A stretch of DNA of 64,000 nt, taken from Leptoclinus maculatus (lineage: Eukaryota; Chordata; Actinopteri; Perciformes; Stichaeidae). The stretch spans positions 18,867,149-18,931,148 of the forward strand of contig JAVDOI010000003.1 in the NCBI GenBank assembly GCA_032191485.1. The letters are read 5' to 3'. This document shows positions 35,725-48,500 of the stretch, in pieces. Within the stretch, counting starts at the first letter, position 1, and every line of letters begins with the position of its first letter. The notes beneath the pieces were generated by a model that was given only the letters and a program-made list of their open reading frames with translations, searched no databases and was not told the origin of the DNA. The position numbers and the translations under genes were made by a program.

Positions 35725-38700
35725 ATGTCCCAGAAAGCAGCAGACGGGACCTCCTCACCCATGGCCCTGCATTCAGATTCACACAAGCAGAGCATCCTCA
35801 GCAAATTTGACAAGCTCCGGAAAAGGGACCTACTGTGCGACATCACTCTGGTCGTGGAAGACGTGCACTACAAGGCGCACAAAGCCCTGCTGGCAGCAAG
35901 CAGCGAGTACTTTTCCCTCATGTTCACGGCAGAAGATCGGATCAGTCAGTCGACCTACCAGCTGGATGGTATGGCAGCCAAGATGTTCGCGGCGGTGCTG
36001 GATTTCATCTACAGCGCCCAGGTGTCCGTGGAGGAGAGCGCCACAGAGCAGCTTCTGGCCACGGCTCGTCTGATGGAGGTCCACGACCTCGTCAAGGTGC
36101 TCACTCAACTCTCGCGCTCCACTGCAGCCAGTAGAACTGAGCAGGTAAAGGTTGTCATGGCTCCAGATCTGTCGAAATGCAAAAGAGGACGGCCGAAGAA
36201 AAATGTGCCCGTGACCGAGTCGGAGGAGTTGGAGGTGACATGTGAGAGCTCGGAGGAGAGACTGGCTGGAAATATGCACCGTGGTGATGTAGTTACAGAG
36301 CCGTGTACTAAAAACGACGCAGATTGCAACACAGCAGCCGACCAGAGCCGCAAGAGCAAACGCAAAATCAGGCCGCCGGTGAAATACAAGAGCTACAAGG
36401 TGAGCAGCGACACGGCAAGAGGGGAAGAGCCCGGGAAGAGAGGCAGGAAACGGAAATACCCCAACACGGAGCCCCGGTGCGAGGACTGTGGCAAAGTGTT
36501 CAAAAACCACCTCTTCTTAAAGATTCACCAGAGGACTCACACAGGTAATCTGCCTCGTGAGTTATGATTCACTGCAAAACAGTTCTGTTATTAACTTGTG
36601 TGTTGTAGATTGTTCGATCCGTGATCAAGTTCACCTCAGTGCTGCTTACTCCTTCACTGTGTTTCATGATTGTTTCCCCAGGAGAGAAGCCTTTTCGGTG
36701 CCTGGTTTGTGGAAAGGGTTTTACCCAGAAGCACACTCTGCTGGTTCACCAGCGCATGCACACCGGAGAAAAACCGTTCGTCTGTACCGTCTGCTCCAAA
36801 GCGCTGTCCACCAAACACGCCCTACAAGAGCACATGAACCTCCATGAAGGTAATACGAGTATAAAGTTAGTGCTTCATTTGCTATTCTTTGGATTTCACC
36901 TTCTGTACTGTCTATTGTTTCCTCATGAGTATCCTTTCACCATATTCAATGTATCATAAATGTATATACAAATCCTGTTTTAAGATAGAAGATTACAGTA
37001 AGTTTGTGATGTAGTGAAATATATTTGGTCAACATTTTCAGAAATCAAATTAATGTTGATTACTCTTTTGAAATAGTTTAATTTATTCCCATTAAACACC
37101 AAAAACAATAGTCTGTCCGTGCTTTGTTCTCTACTGCTCTGCTGTAAATGATTCCTCTTTGCCTGCATCCTTAGGAGGGAAATCCTTCAGCTGTGATAAA
37201 TGTGGGAAGACCTTCACTCAGAAGAGGCAACTTAAAAGCCATTACCGAGTTCATACGGGTGAGAATCACTTTCAACAGCAGCGGGTCAATTTTAAAACAG
37301 TCACTCTATAACAGAATACTGTGTTCTGTGTTCTTTGTTCTTTGTGTTTGATTAAAGGCAAATCTTTACCAGAATGTGCTCAGTGTCATCACAAGTTCAT
37401 GGACACGGCGCAGCTGAAAAAGCACCTGAGAACTCACACAGGTAAAGTCAGACACGCTTTATTGAAACTGTTCAGTTCTGTGGAAGCACTTGATGACATC
37501 AATGATATCCTCACAGGGGAGAAGCCGTTCACCTGTGAGATCTGTGGGAAGTGTTTCACAGCCAAGAGCACTCTGCAGACTCATATCAGAATACACAGGT
37601 GAGAAGTCCATTTTATACCAGAGGACTCGAAACAACATTTCATTAACGAGCTTTAATGTATTCATAGTGTGACATTCACTCACCAGCAGAGGAAGAAGTA
37701 TTCAGATCCTTTTATTTAAGTAACATCACCAGTACAACAGTGTAAAAATGCTCCATTACAAGTGAATATTTAAGTAAAAGTACGTGTGTATTGTCAGCTA
37801 AACGTTATTAAAGTATAAAAAAAGTAAAAATAATTGTAAATCTTCAACTTAAAAGAAACTTCAAACCAAAGCTGTCAAGTAGATGTAGTGAAGTAAAAAG
37901 CACAATATTTTATAAAGCGCAAAATATATTTATGATCCATTGTTAATATAGAACATGTTGAATAAAGCAGCTTTAACATTGTAAACAAAGGTGATTAAAA
38001 TCCAAATGTCCTTTTTCAGAGGAGAGAAGCCGTACGACTGTAACATCTGCAACAAGTCGTTCTCAGACCCCAGCGCCAGACGACGGCATGTCGCCTCTCA
38101 CTCGGGGAAGAAGCCCTTCACTTGCTCCTTCTGCAGCCTCTCGTTCACGCGCCTGGACAACCTGAAAACGCACACCAAATCACACAACAAGGAAAGAGCC
38201 GCGACACCCGAAGCACCACCAGATGTAGCGGACGCCGCAGCGCCGCCGCCAGAGGAAGTGCGCAGCATCCTGCAGCTGCAGCAGTACCAGCTGCCCTCCA
38301 GCTCTGAGCAGGAGATCCAGCTGGTGGTGACGGGAGACGTGGACAACATTAACTTTGTGCCGGGTCAGAACCAGGAGATCAGCATCATCGCCACAGAGGG
38401 GGACGCGGCAGACTCGGCCCACCCTAGACTCACCCTCCTCGCCCAGTCGTCGCACCAGAACGTGGCTCTGGTCACTCAGGACCAGAGCCCTCACATTCAG
38501 ACTCTCAGTATGCTGGAGGGCCAGATGACGCACCAGCCTGAGCAGATGCACGTCATCACCCTGAGTAAAGAGGCAATGGAGCACCTGCAGGCCCATCACG
38601 GTCCCCCGCAGCCCCTTCAGATGGCGCAGCGACCCGTCCAGCAGCTGCAGTTGGTGCACCAGCCCATCCAGCACCTGGCTGTGGCTCAGGACGCACCGCT

Positions 38701-38881
38701 GGGGCCGGTGAGCAGGGAGCAGCACGGACAGGCCATTCACATCAGCAGCCAGAGCAGCCAGCCCATCTCCATCAGCCAGACCAATGAGCAGATCTCCAGC
38801 CACCACATCCAGGGACAGACGTTTCAGATCCAGGCTGGGACCGTCTCCTACCTGTACACCACCGGGCTGCAGGAGAGCTGA
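35725..38881 (+). CDS. zbtb24: Zinc finger and BTB domain protein 24
   Basis: Nuclear transcription factor of the BTB-zinc-finger family. Human ZBTB24 mutations cause ICF syndrome type 2, and the protein activates CDCA7. Coding exons are 35725-36544, 36682-36849, 37175-37258, 37358-37441, 37517-37598 and 38020-38881, totalling 699 codons plus stop. The BTB/POZ domain covers about residues 10-130 (DLLCDITLVVEDVHYKAHK onward). An AT-hook KRGRPKK sits at 153-159, and RPPVKYKSYKV follows. Eight C2H2 fingers are readable in order, from CEDCGKVFKNHLFLKIH to CSFCSLSFTRLDNLKTH, with one or two fingers per exon. Finger 4 is reached through HEGGKSF instead of the canonical TGEKPF linker. The C-terminal tail is Gln/His-rich. 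The first acceptor is at 35697, giving a short 5' UTR before ATG. Poly(A) hexamers lie at 38943 and 39377. Confidence 0.96.
37690..37960 (+). repeat. AGTA-type interspersed repeat in zbtb24 intron
   Basis: GAAGTATTCAGATCCTTTTA, TTTAAGTAAC and ATGCTCCATTACAAGTGAA are landmarks of a repeat I recall as extremely common in teleosts (stretches of AAGTAAAAGTAC). It fills most of the intron before the last zbtb24 exon. The class is not certain. Confidence 0.55.
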
Positions 38882-40704
38882 GTGTGGGCCAAAGCCAGAC
38901 GGAGAATGACTGTGGTGGATGACATTCTTAAATATAACGGATAATAAAATGCCTTGTTAAATGACAAATGAATATTGTTATTATATATTAGCTGTGAAAA
39001 TAACATGTGACTTGGTTCACTCTTCTTTCCTTTAAGGCCTCATCTGCTTCTAGATCTGGTTAAGTGATCAGGTGTTTCCTAACAAGAAAATGTCACATTT
39101 AATATTATGTCCTCAGGACGGAGGTATTTTTTCCCCTCCTACCTACGTTTACATATTCACAGAACAGATGCAAACCTTTTTTGTAATACTGTCGCAGTGA
39201 TTTCCTCGGTTCAAAAGGGTTTTTGTTCAGTTTCCTTTAAGCTTATTTGTTGTACTGTAAGCAATCTTATGGTTATATTAAAACAGATTTTAAGAAATCC
39301 ATAATTCTTGTACATAATTGCAGCTTTTCTTTTGTCTCATGTGATATTAAACTGGGGTTTTGGACTCTTGACCCAAAATAAAATCAGTTTGGTGATTGCA
39401 CCTTGGGCTTTAGGAAACTGTTCTGACATTTCATAGACCAAACATTTGAGAGAATAATCTGCAGATTAATCAATAATGAAAATAAAGGTTACTCGCAACT
39501 TCACCTTTTCAATTAAATTAAATGATTATAGCAGCACCAATATTAAGTGGGATTTGCTGACTGCCTGTTATATTACCTCTCTTACACTCCTGTAGTAGCA
39601 GAAAATGAGCTGTGAGGAGGCTGAGCCACCAGAAGAGAATCTGACATGAGTCTTATTGTGTTGTTTTAAGTGCTGGTAAAATGAGACATTACCACCTTGT
39701 AATGAGGACAACACAACTCATTTTCTGGTGAATATTTGCCACATATTTCATCCAATAGTTGTCCTGATGATATTATAGTCAAAGCTACAAATTTTCACCA
39801 CAGGAACATTCAGAGGGTCACCAAAGTCACGAGGATTCATTTGTCTGGGGACCATGAACGTCTGAACAAAATGACATGACAATCCAATAAGTAGTTAAGA
39901 TATTTCAGCCTGAACCGACCCGGTGGACCGACCCACCAACATCTCCCTCCAGAGAGAGTGAGGATGTGGAAGCTGCTAATATCAAACAATTCAGAAAAAC
40001 AGTTCAGTTTTACACATTTAATTGTAATTATTGTTTTTGATAATCATGTTTTCACTGAGAATAAACCTGGCAGTCTAGACATATTTCAAGATTTATCAAA
40101 AATAATCTGTTTGAAATAATAATTTGCCTGATGGTTTTCCCACAAAAAACAGAAGCATCAGTGTAAGTTGCCTGCTGGACCACAATTGGCTTCCAAACTA
40201 GTTGAGATGTCATAAAATAATCCTGAACGCCTGAAACTCTGCTTTAAGGTTGGCACAGAGAAACTTTACCCCTTCAGCAGATTCATTTAAAAAAAACTCT
40301 ACACAGTGAAGCTCAAACAAGAGAATTACATTTTTACATTACCTGGCAACCCAGACAGCAAAACAAACACCAGTAACACATCCGACACACGAGCTTCCAC
40401 ACCTGTAACATCTGGACGGCACTGCTTCTTTGAGCAAATCCATTCTCCTCAATTTTTTTCTATTTGATTATGCACCAGTTGTTGAGCAGCACCTACCTCA
40501 ACAATCATGCATTCAAACGCCTTGACTTAATCTCAGCGCGTCCATTCCTCTTGGATACAGTGTGTGATTGGCTCTTAGCTCATGAGGCGATTACCCAATA
40601 GCAAATCGCCTCCTTGGTGCCTGCAGAGTCAAATCTGCAGCTGTGCAATTCCTCTAGAGACAGAAATAAAACAAAAGGCAGATCAAACCAACTCCAGATT
40701 TTCA
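38882..40704. other. zbtb24 3' UTR and spacer towards foxo3
   Basis: AATAAA hexamers at 38943-38948 and 39377-39382 are plausible zbtb24 poly(A) signals. Repeat-like sequence lies at about 39440-39510 (end piece of the repeat family seen at 58990) and 39750-39945. No further gene was recognised. Confidence 0.55.
39750..39945 (+). repeat. Interspersed repeat fragment
   Basis: The block from CATATTTCATCCAATAGTTG to GGTGGACCGACCCACC, including GGGGACCATGAACGTCTGA and AGTTAAGATATTTCAGCCTG, matches a sequence type I recognise as widespread in fish genomes. Its class is not clear. Confidence 0.5.
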
Positions 40705-42575
40705 GTGGTTCTTTAAGCTTTATTTACATGCACCATCTCTGATACAGCCAAGATAGGAATTGGAATTACAACTGGCAATGTCAACTTGGTGTCGCTTCTG
40801 TTTTTGTAGGAGCAATAGGAATAAAAGGAGTTTGAATATTGGCAGTGAGTTACTCAAGGTTAACGTAAAAAAAAAGAAAAAGAAAAAGGAGCTTCAAGTT
40901 GGTATAAAATCACCCATGTGAAGCTAGAACAATGATATTTGGAAGCACCCTTGTGCAGAATTTGTGTAAAAAAAAAAAATTCTATATTTCTGTGACATTT
41001 GGATTTTTGACACCATTTTAGGCACAAATTGCCGTTTGTGATGGTCAAAATGTTGAATAAACCATTAAAACAAAAGTGCCGTTACACAGCTCTACCACAC
41101 CTCGTATGGAAAAAAAAAAAAAAAAGCACAAAATATGTACATATGGAAAGTAAAATAAATAAATTCAGTGAAAGTTTCCAGCTGATATAGATGTAAACAA
41201 AAAAAAAAAAAAGGTCATCCTGCCGTTCCTACAAAACCGTGCTGATGATTTGTTGCCCTTATAGCACTGGTTCCTAATATCTATACACTGTATATCTTAT
41301 TTCCACTTCATTAAACGCAGAAATATTTTGGCAATATATAAATAATGTGGTTGTTTCTTTCTGAAAATGGCAAAATGGTTCTAAGATACACAGCCTCCTC
41401 TTATAGAGGTGGAAACACTATGTGACCCAGCACCTGCTATAGTGCTGATAACAAAGGGGAGGCTACTGACGCTGCTCCATCTGCAGCCACTCCCTGCTAT
41501 CTCCTTATTTATAGCACCAACAACTCCTTCAAATGAACAAACACCAAAATATCGTAGTGGAGTGCTGTCGAGTCTCTAATAGTCGTACGTGTTCACTAAA
41601 TGGTGTCAACTAGAGCTACATCATGTTTCCTACTTTAACACGGTCCTAAACTCTGTCCTAAACTCGGTGTACTGAGCAGTGCTTCCAATATTGCAGTAAG
41701 TGGAAGAGGAGGAGGAGGAGGAGGGAGGGAGGGAAGATGGTGAAAAGGGATCTGCAGCAGAAACACCATTTTATCAAGACGTCAGTAATGCACCTCTTCA
41801 GAAGGAACAGAATTCACAGTTATGTCACTAAAATCACGGGGTAAAATAAACATTACGTACAAAAACCACACAATGTAGATCAGCTCACATCTTGAAAACA
41901 TATTAACCTCTACAGATTGATATTTGGTGACTCTGTGCATGGGGGGGGGGGGGGGGGGGGCATTAACATTTAGCCTCTCAAAGAAACATTAAAATAAAAA
42001 TAAAAAAAAAAAGCTAGTCAAGTATCCTCCACTGGAACGTAATAATGTAACATTCTCTGCAGCTTTTTCTGTAAACAGGCCGTCGCTCACAACAGGCTGA
42101 CAGCTGGTTTGGCAAAAATGTTTCAGGTTTTAGGTATGAAAGGGTGCGAGAGACGAGAGATGAGAGAAAGCAGGGTGAAAACATAATTCATCTTCAGTTT
42201 CGTGTACCACTTTGTGATACTGCGTGAGCGAGTCCCTGAGACTAACACGAGTTGATGCTTTTCATATAGTTTTAACAAAATGTCCTGTACTTCCAGTCAA
42301 TGCCGTTGTTCACAGCGCCCAGGCATTGATCTTTTTAAAAGATTTTCTTTCCCTCCACTGTGAAGACACCATTGTGTGTCTCGGACACTTATAATACAGT
42401 ACCAAACTGAATGCCTCACGTTAAAAATAATGGGGAAAAAAAATACTACATGAATACACTTTTACATACCGTCTTCCCTCTAGATGCCTGACGCAGGACA
42501 ATGAACCCTAATTTACATTTTCCCGACTTTTTAGTTGTTTTTTTTAAACCCCGTGCTCAGCTCTGACTGAGCTCC
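40705..42575 (-). promoter_or_regulatory. foxo3: Probable foxo3 3' UTR
   Basis: The 1.9 kb beyond the foxo3 stop is AT-rich with many A-runs and no open frame of note. A minus-strand AATAAA at about 40726-40732 (plus TTTATT) is the most distal convincing hexamer and would end the transcript near 40705. A G20 run at 41941-41960 lies inside. The extent is inferred; the mammalian foxo3 3' UTR is also long. Confidence 0.45.
41941..41960. repeat. Poly-G run (G20)
   Basis: Twenty consecutive guanines on plus, in the probable foxo3 3' UTR. The transcript itself would carry poly-C here. Confidence 0.85.
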
Positions 42576-45500
42576 TCAGCTCGGGACCCAGCTGTGAGGA
42601 GAGGTGTTTTTAGAGCTGGAGAAGCTTCCTGAATTTCTGTTGGCGTTCTGGGCGGCGGTGAGGCGAGAGTCGAAGCTGAGGTCCAGGCAGTCTGCGTCCA
42701 TCAGTTCATTGCGGATGATGGAGTCCATGTCGCACTCGAGACTGTCGTTGAACACGTCGAGGTCCAGGTCGGCGGAAAAGCGATCCTGGCCGGACAAACC
42801 AGAGCCGAGCTGCATAGAGTCGTTCTTGCTGGGAGACCTCAGGAGCGGCTGCTTGGCGTCGGCGGGGCCGGCGTCTTTGTCAGAGGTTGACAAGCCAGCT
42901 TGCCAACCAGGCACTGAGGAGCTTTGGGCCTCACCCGCGCTGGTGTGGTTCACCGACGTGTGGTCTTTGCGGAGCAGCATGGCGTTTCGGCGGGAGTTCT
43001 GCAGGGCGATGGCGGTGCTGGCCTGCGACATCAGCGGGTCAGACTGGGTGAGCATGACGTTGCTGTGGCTGTGGGTGTCCAGGTTGAGCAGGTCCTGCAG
43101 GGTCTGGTGGTCGCTGAAGTGCGAGATGCAGGAGAAGGTGGTCTGCTTGTTCTCCTGGATGGTCTGCATGGGCGACTGTCGCAGGCTCGTGATGGACGGC
43201 GGGCTAAAAAGAGGGTTCGGCACGTAGCTGCCAGCGGGGCTACCCAGACTGCTCCCCGAGCAGCTGAAGGTAAACACTGAGCTGCCCTGCCCGTTGTCGC
43301 CGTTCTCTTCCTCTCCAGGAGGAGGCTGCTGGGACGCCGTCAGGCTGATATTGTCTAAAAGGTCGTCCATGAGGTTGTCAGAGAGCCCGTCGTTGAGGTT
43401 CATGGTACCTGCCAGGTCAGAGAGCCCGGTGGGCCCCGTGGACGGGGACATGCTGCTGGGGCTGGAGTACAGCATCGGGGAGAGGGGCGAGTCGTCATCG
43501 GGCACCTCGTCCAGCTCCAGGTTGGCAAGGATCGGGGACAGACGGCCGCTGAGTGTGCTGGCGTTGGAATTGGTCCGGGAGCGGAAGTCTGTCCAGGCGT
43601 CCAGCTCGTCGCTGCTGCGGGAGGTGGGACTCCCCGTCCATTTGGAGAGGCTGGAGGAGCTCTCCGAGCTGCCTTCTTGAGCTGCCTGCAGCGAGGCTTT
43701 CTTCTTGGTGGCCCGTCCTCGGGCTCCTTTGATGTACTTGCTGTTGTCCATCGATACGGCCCGTCGTCGGGGAGCTTTGCCTCCTTTCCCACCTTCTGGG
43801 TTGACCATCCACCAGGAGCTCTTCCCCGTTCCTTCATTCTGGACTTTCACAAAACGACTATGGAGGGACAGATTGTGTCGGATGGAATTCTGCAATAAAA
43901 ACAAATTTAAAACAATTAAATGCACATTCTTCCTGTAGAGCTAGTCAGAGCCAATAGAAACTAGAGTCAGAGTTTTGTCAACAAGTCAACAGTTTAGCCA
44001 CATTTTATTAATATCATTTGGAGGTAAAACAGAGAGAGGGAACCTGAATAATGATCCTCGTTCAGGATAATGTCTCATGCTCACAACTACGGAAAGTACA
44101 GTGAGTCAAAGTTGAAAGAGGAAGTTGGTCTGTGATTGAGATTGAAAGTCAATTTCATGACTTTTGGAAACAGTAGCTGTCAAAACAATCTGATCACAAG
44201 TTGATGTAGTTGTCGTGGAACCACACTCTCTTCCTCAGCAGATGGGTTTTGCACAGTGGTCATGGCTTTGTGGATGTTTGAGTTTGAAATACATTTTGAA
44301 CATTTTTTTTTTCTTTGTATCTTGTGAAATACTGGATATTTTCAACTCTTCAGGCCTCTAAAAACCCTTCAAATGAAACAGTCAGTGAAGGACAAACCCT
44401 CTTTGGTTGAATTGCTCACAAACGACGCAGCCAAAAAAGTTGCCAACCTTTACTCTGGAGGTAGAAAATTAAGACTTTCAAAATCCAACACTGTCGGTGT
44501 CCCACAACAGAAAACTCAAGGTTTTCGATACAAACTAGAACAACCAAGTACTGTGAACAACACTGCAGTGACTTCTGAGGAACACTTCTTCTTTGCGCCT
44601 CACACTGTGACCCATTTCTGCCTCTAAAAGGTCCACAGGATTTCCCCGGAGATGTTCCCGACCATGTACAAAATTAAACAGCTGGAGCCCGCTGACGACC
44701 GCACCAAGTCACACTGCAGCAGTAGAAGAAGAAGAAATCTCTGCAGTCCAAAGGCCAAGGTCACTGGGAGAGGGTCCAGCATAATTCTCTTAAGCTTGAA
44801 TTAACTGGAGTAAACCGAGGTCCTATTTAAAACCATCTCTCAGAAGATTAAACTGATCAAACACTTGAAGAAGCTCAACGTATACAAACTGCAGCTACAC
44901 AAGGCTGACCATAACGTTTACCATATGGATCCTATGAAAGCAGCTGTGAGGGACGTTCCTCTACTGAGAGATCACAGAGGAGCGTCGGCCTCAGTTTCCC
45001 TCTCAATGCAACGAGTCAATGACCCACTGACATCAAAACGTCCGGCAAAGCTCGCTCTCAAGCCAATTACAGGATCAAGTCAACGGGCAAACACTTTCAT
45101 CACTTACAACATGTGACACAGAAATACAACTTCAGGTACTACATTGATCTCTTCTGTCTTATTTACAGCCTCCATAAGTTAGCTGGACAAATACTTTTTG
45201 GCGATAGTAATACGAGTAGATCGATGCCACTCTCTTGTCTCTACAGAACAAAGACGCAGGAGTTAAAACACACTGAGGGAGCAACTCAAGAGTCTGCAGA
45301 CTTTGTTTTATTTCCTTCGTGTTACATTCGCACCTGTGACTAAATAAAATATGGATGTTTTTAGTGATTTCTACTTTTCTCCGGAGGCGGATGAATAAAT
45401 TACCCCTCATGGAAGAATCTCTCTCGGGTGGTTTTCCTTTTTTAAGTTGGCTGAAAATCTGTTTTAATGTCCATAAAACAACAAGACTATATGAACAATT

Positions 45501-48500
45501 TAGGAAAACCCAAACTGCTGCTGCAAGGAGACAACTTTTAATGCACAACTGTATGCACAAAATACTTTGAAACAAATTGGGTCATTTTACACCATGTGCT
45601 TGTGAGGCAGCCAAACATTTCCCATTTTCCTGCCGATTATTAACACCAAAATATTTCTCAAAATGAATTTAAAACTTAAAATCATTCTATACAGGGAAGA
45701 AGAAGAGCATGTGTTTGCGTCCTCCTCCTGCATTTGTATATTACCGATAGCTGCGTGTATTTACATGACCACACTCTGGTCTTTGTTATGATGAGTCTAG
45801 AATTATAGTCGACAGTCGTCCCTCAGAACATGCACACTTTTAATATCACTCTGCCAATCGTCAAGTTCTAGATTTGGCATTAAAGCAACATTGCAGTTCA
45901 TCTCAACCTGGCAAATTCCCTAATGCGACGGGTGAAAAAGTAAAACCGGAATTGTTCTTTGATTAAGAACTGCGTTGCACTGAGTTAAGGACGTCAGTTT
46001 CATTTTCTAATATTATTTTCAGCGTCTCTGTGAAGCACTTTGGCCAACATCTGTTTTAATAAATAAATAAAACCCCACTAATGAAGAGACAACCGGAGAC
46101 AAATCTGGTTTGTCGGAGAACATATATAGATTGAAACTATGAATCCTATCTTCAGTTCGGTAGATCACAGATCTCTTTACCAATAGATTCATAATAGAGG
46201 CCTAAAGTCAGGGGGCCAATTAACAGCAAACAAATAGCTGATAAATAGAGTAGTTGTATGACAGAAAGATAAGTGGCAATTATCTTCATAACTGGTTGCT
46301 TCCAGACATTTTACAGCAAAAATTAAATACCTCGTTATAACTTTACAGTTTGCTGCTTTCTTCCATTTCATATCTTTGGGTTTTGAACTGTTGGTCACCT
46401 TTATCATCTGTGATCGACAATTTTCCGACATTTAACAGACTAAACAATCAATTGCTTAAATGAAACCATTGTGATGATTTATTGATAGTGAAAATAATCG
46501 ATCCAGCACAATGGAGGGATGCAGCACTATTTTCAAGTTCTAACTAATCAAAATGAGAAAGAGTAATCATGCTCATGGATGTTTTCTTTAAGAACCGCCT
46601 CGCATGATGATACCCAACATCACATGAGTCAACTGAGCCTGAACAGCTTTAGTCTGTACATGCTCAAGTTGACAGACTTTTATCTTTTAGAAATAAGTCA
46701 TTAGGAACACAGTCGACAGCATAAAAGCACCACCTGTCCTGTTCAGTCTCATGAAATCCAATACAACAGCCCTGCAATAAACGAATAAACCCGTGTGACA
46801 CTTTGATTCTGGTTGAGCTTGTCCAGAGGGTTTTCATTCAACTCTGTGGTCTTTCATTAGGCCGTAACTTGTAGTGTTGCTGTGTTTAGATAGCATTATG
46901 TTACAGCAGTTACACTTTGCAATACAACACCGTACAGAACAATAAAACACAATCTACAACCTCAAAAATGTCCATAGAACTCAATCGACTCTCTGATGCA
47001 AAACGTTAGAAGCGGCACAAAGGCTGTTATCTATTACAGGAATGCTGAATGCTGTTATGCTATTCTTGTGTCCGGCCCTCCTGTATACAGGTAGTTCATG
47101 TTTGCTGTGGATACACAAACACAACAGTCCTGCTATGTTCTGGATGGTCTGAACAGAAAGATCCAGTGGATGTTATTGTATCTGTAAAGCTCCGGCGACG
47201 TGCTACGTTTTTCCGAATGCTGCACAGGTAGATACAGTAGGGGCCATGCGGCGCTTAAAAAAAAAAAAAAGAAGATAAATCACAAAGTGCAACTCCTGCC
47301 TGCCCCTCCCCCATGCAGTCACAGCAGCTCTGCAGCACCCTTTGAGCAGAGCCTCGTTCTGAGCGAGGACTGGAGCAATGCCAGTTTAGCCGGAGCCAGA
47401 TCCAAAGAGAAACACTGAGCTTCTCTCACACTGCTACACATTGACCTACATAATTTATAGTCAGCTGATTGATTCTTGTGTGCGGGCCACGTGGAAAAAA
47501 AGAAGAGAAAAAAGACAGTGTGGCACACAGCGGGAGGGGGGGGGGGGGGGGGGGGTCGAGCCTCCAGGCTGCTCGTCTGTGTATATGTATACAACAGCGA
47601 GGAGATTTAACCTCGTGTTGGGAGCTGCACACAAAGGTTGTCATTGCGTCTGGCGTGGAGAAGTGTGACAGGTCATGAATTTACGACCTCTCGGTCCCAA
47701 CCATCAACACCACTGGAGGACATTTTTTTTTGTGTGTGCTTTTTGCACACAGCCTCTCATGCAGATGACCGCCCCCTTTTAGGCTGATTGCTGAATGTCA
47801 CAGCTACAAAGCATCTCCCAGGAAATGCTGATGTCAGCACTTCTTCTGAAACCCTAACATTAACCCTTTCCTCTGCGAGAGCGATTTCTGCCCCTGAAAA
47901 CACAAAATAGAACACAAACAGACGAGGTCTTACACGATTTAGTTTCTGCACAAAATAACGAAGAGTTCCATAAATGAAATACCACCAATGGTTCCAATGG
48001 TTTGTACAGCTGATAAACTTAAGATTTCTCTCACGGTCACGTCCCACGCTGCTTCTTTGTTTTTGTAAAACGGTGTGTATTTAAATAAAGAAAAGATTAT
48101 GGTTAAAAAGGCAAACAGTTAACCATCAACCACCTCCCAACACTTGCTTAATTTATGCAGATGCACGCATGACGTAGAGCCCTGGAGGTCGTGTATTCAC
48201 TCAAACGCTTCTATCCGCCAAATGAATATGCTGATTACCAGAGTCAAATGTAACAAGCGTCCAAAACATGAATGAAAACTGACCTCCACTAATCTCGCGT
48301 ATTAACTAACCAGCTGATGCTGTGCGGATTAATCCGTTATTAGCATTAATGCACGGCTTATATTTTGTTGTTCCCATCAACATGTCACATCATCACGTTG
48401 ACCTTTAAAGCACAATCTTGACCGTTGCTGTGATTTATCCACTACCAAACTCACAGGAAATCGGCCCGCATCCCACATCCTACAGTTGTGCAGGATTACA

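Noticed and set aside
42604..43837. Plus-strand and alternate-frame open frames across foxo3 exon 2
   Set aside because: GC-rich codon shadows of the real minus-strand coding exon. No independent gene features.
45159..45575. 138-codon minus-strand frame in the foxo3 intron
   Set aside because: No recognisable domain, no splice or promoter context, and within AT-rich intronic sequence.
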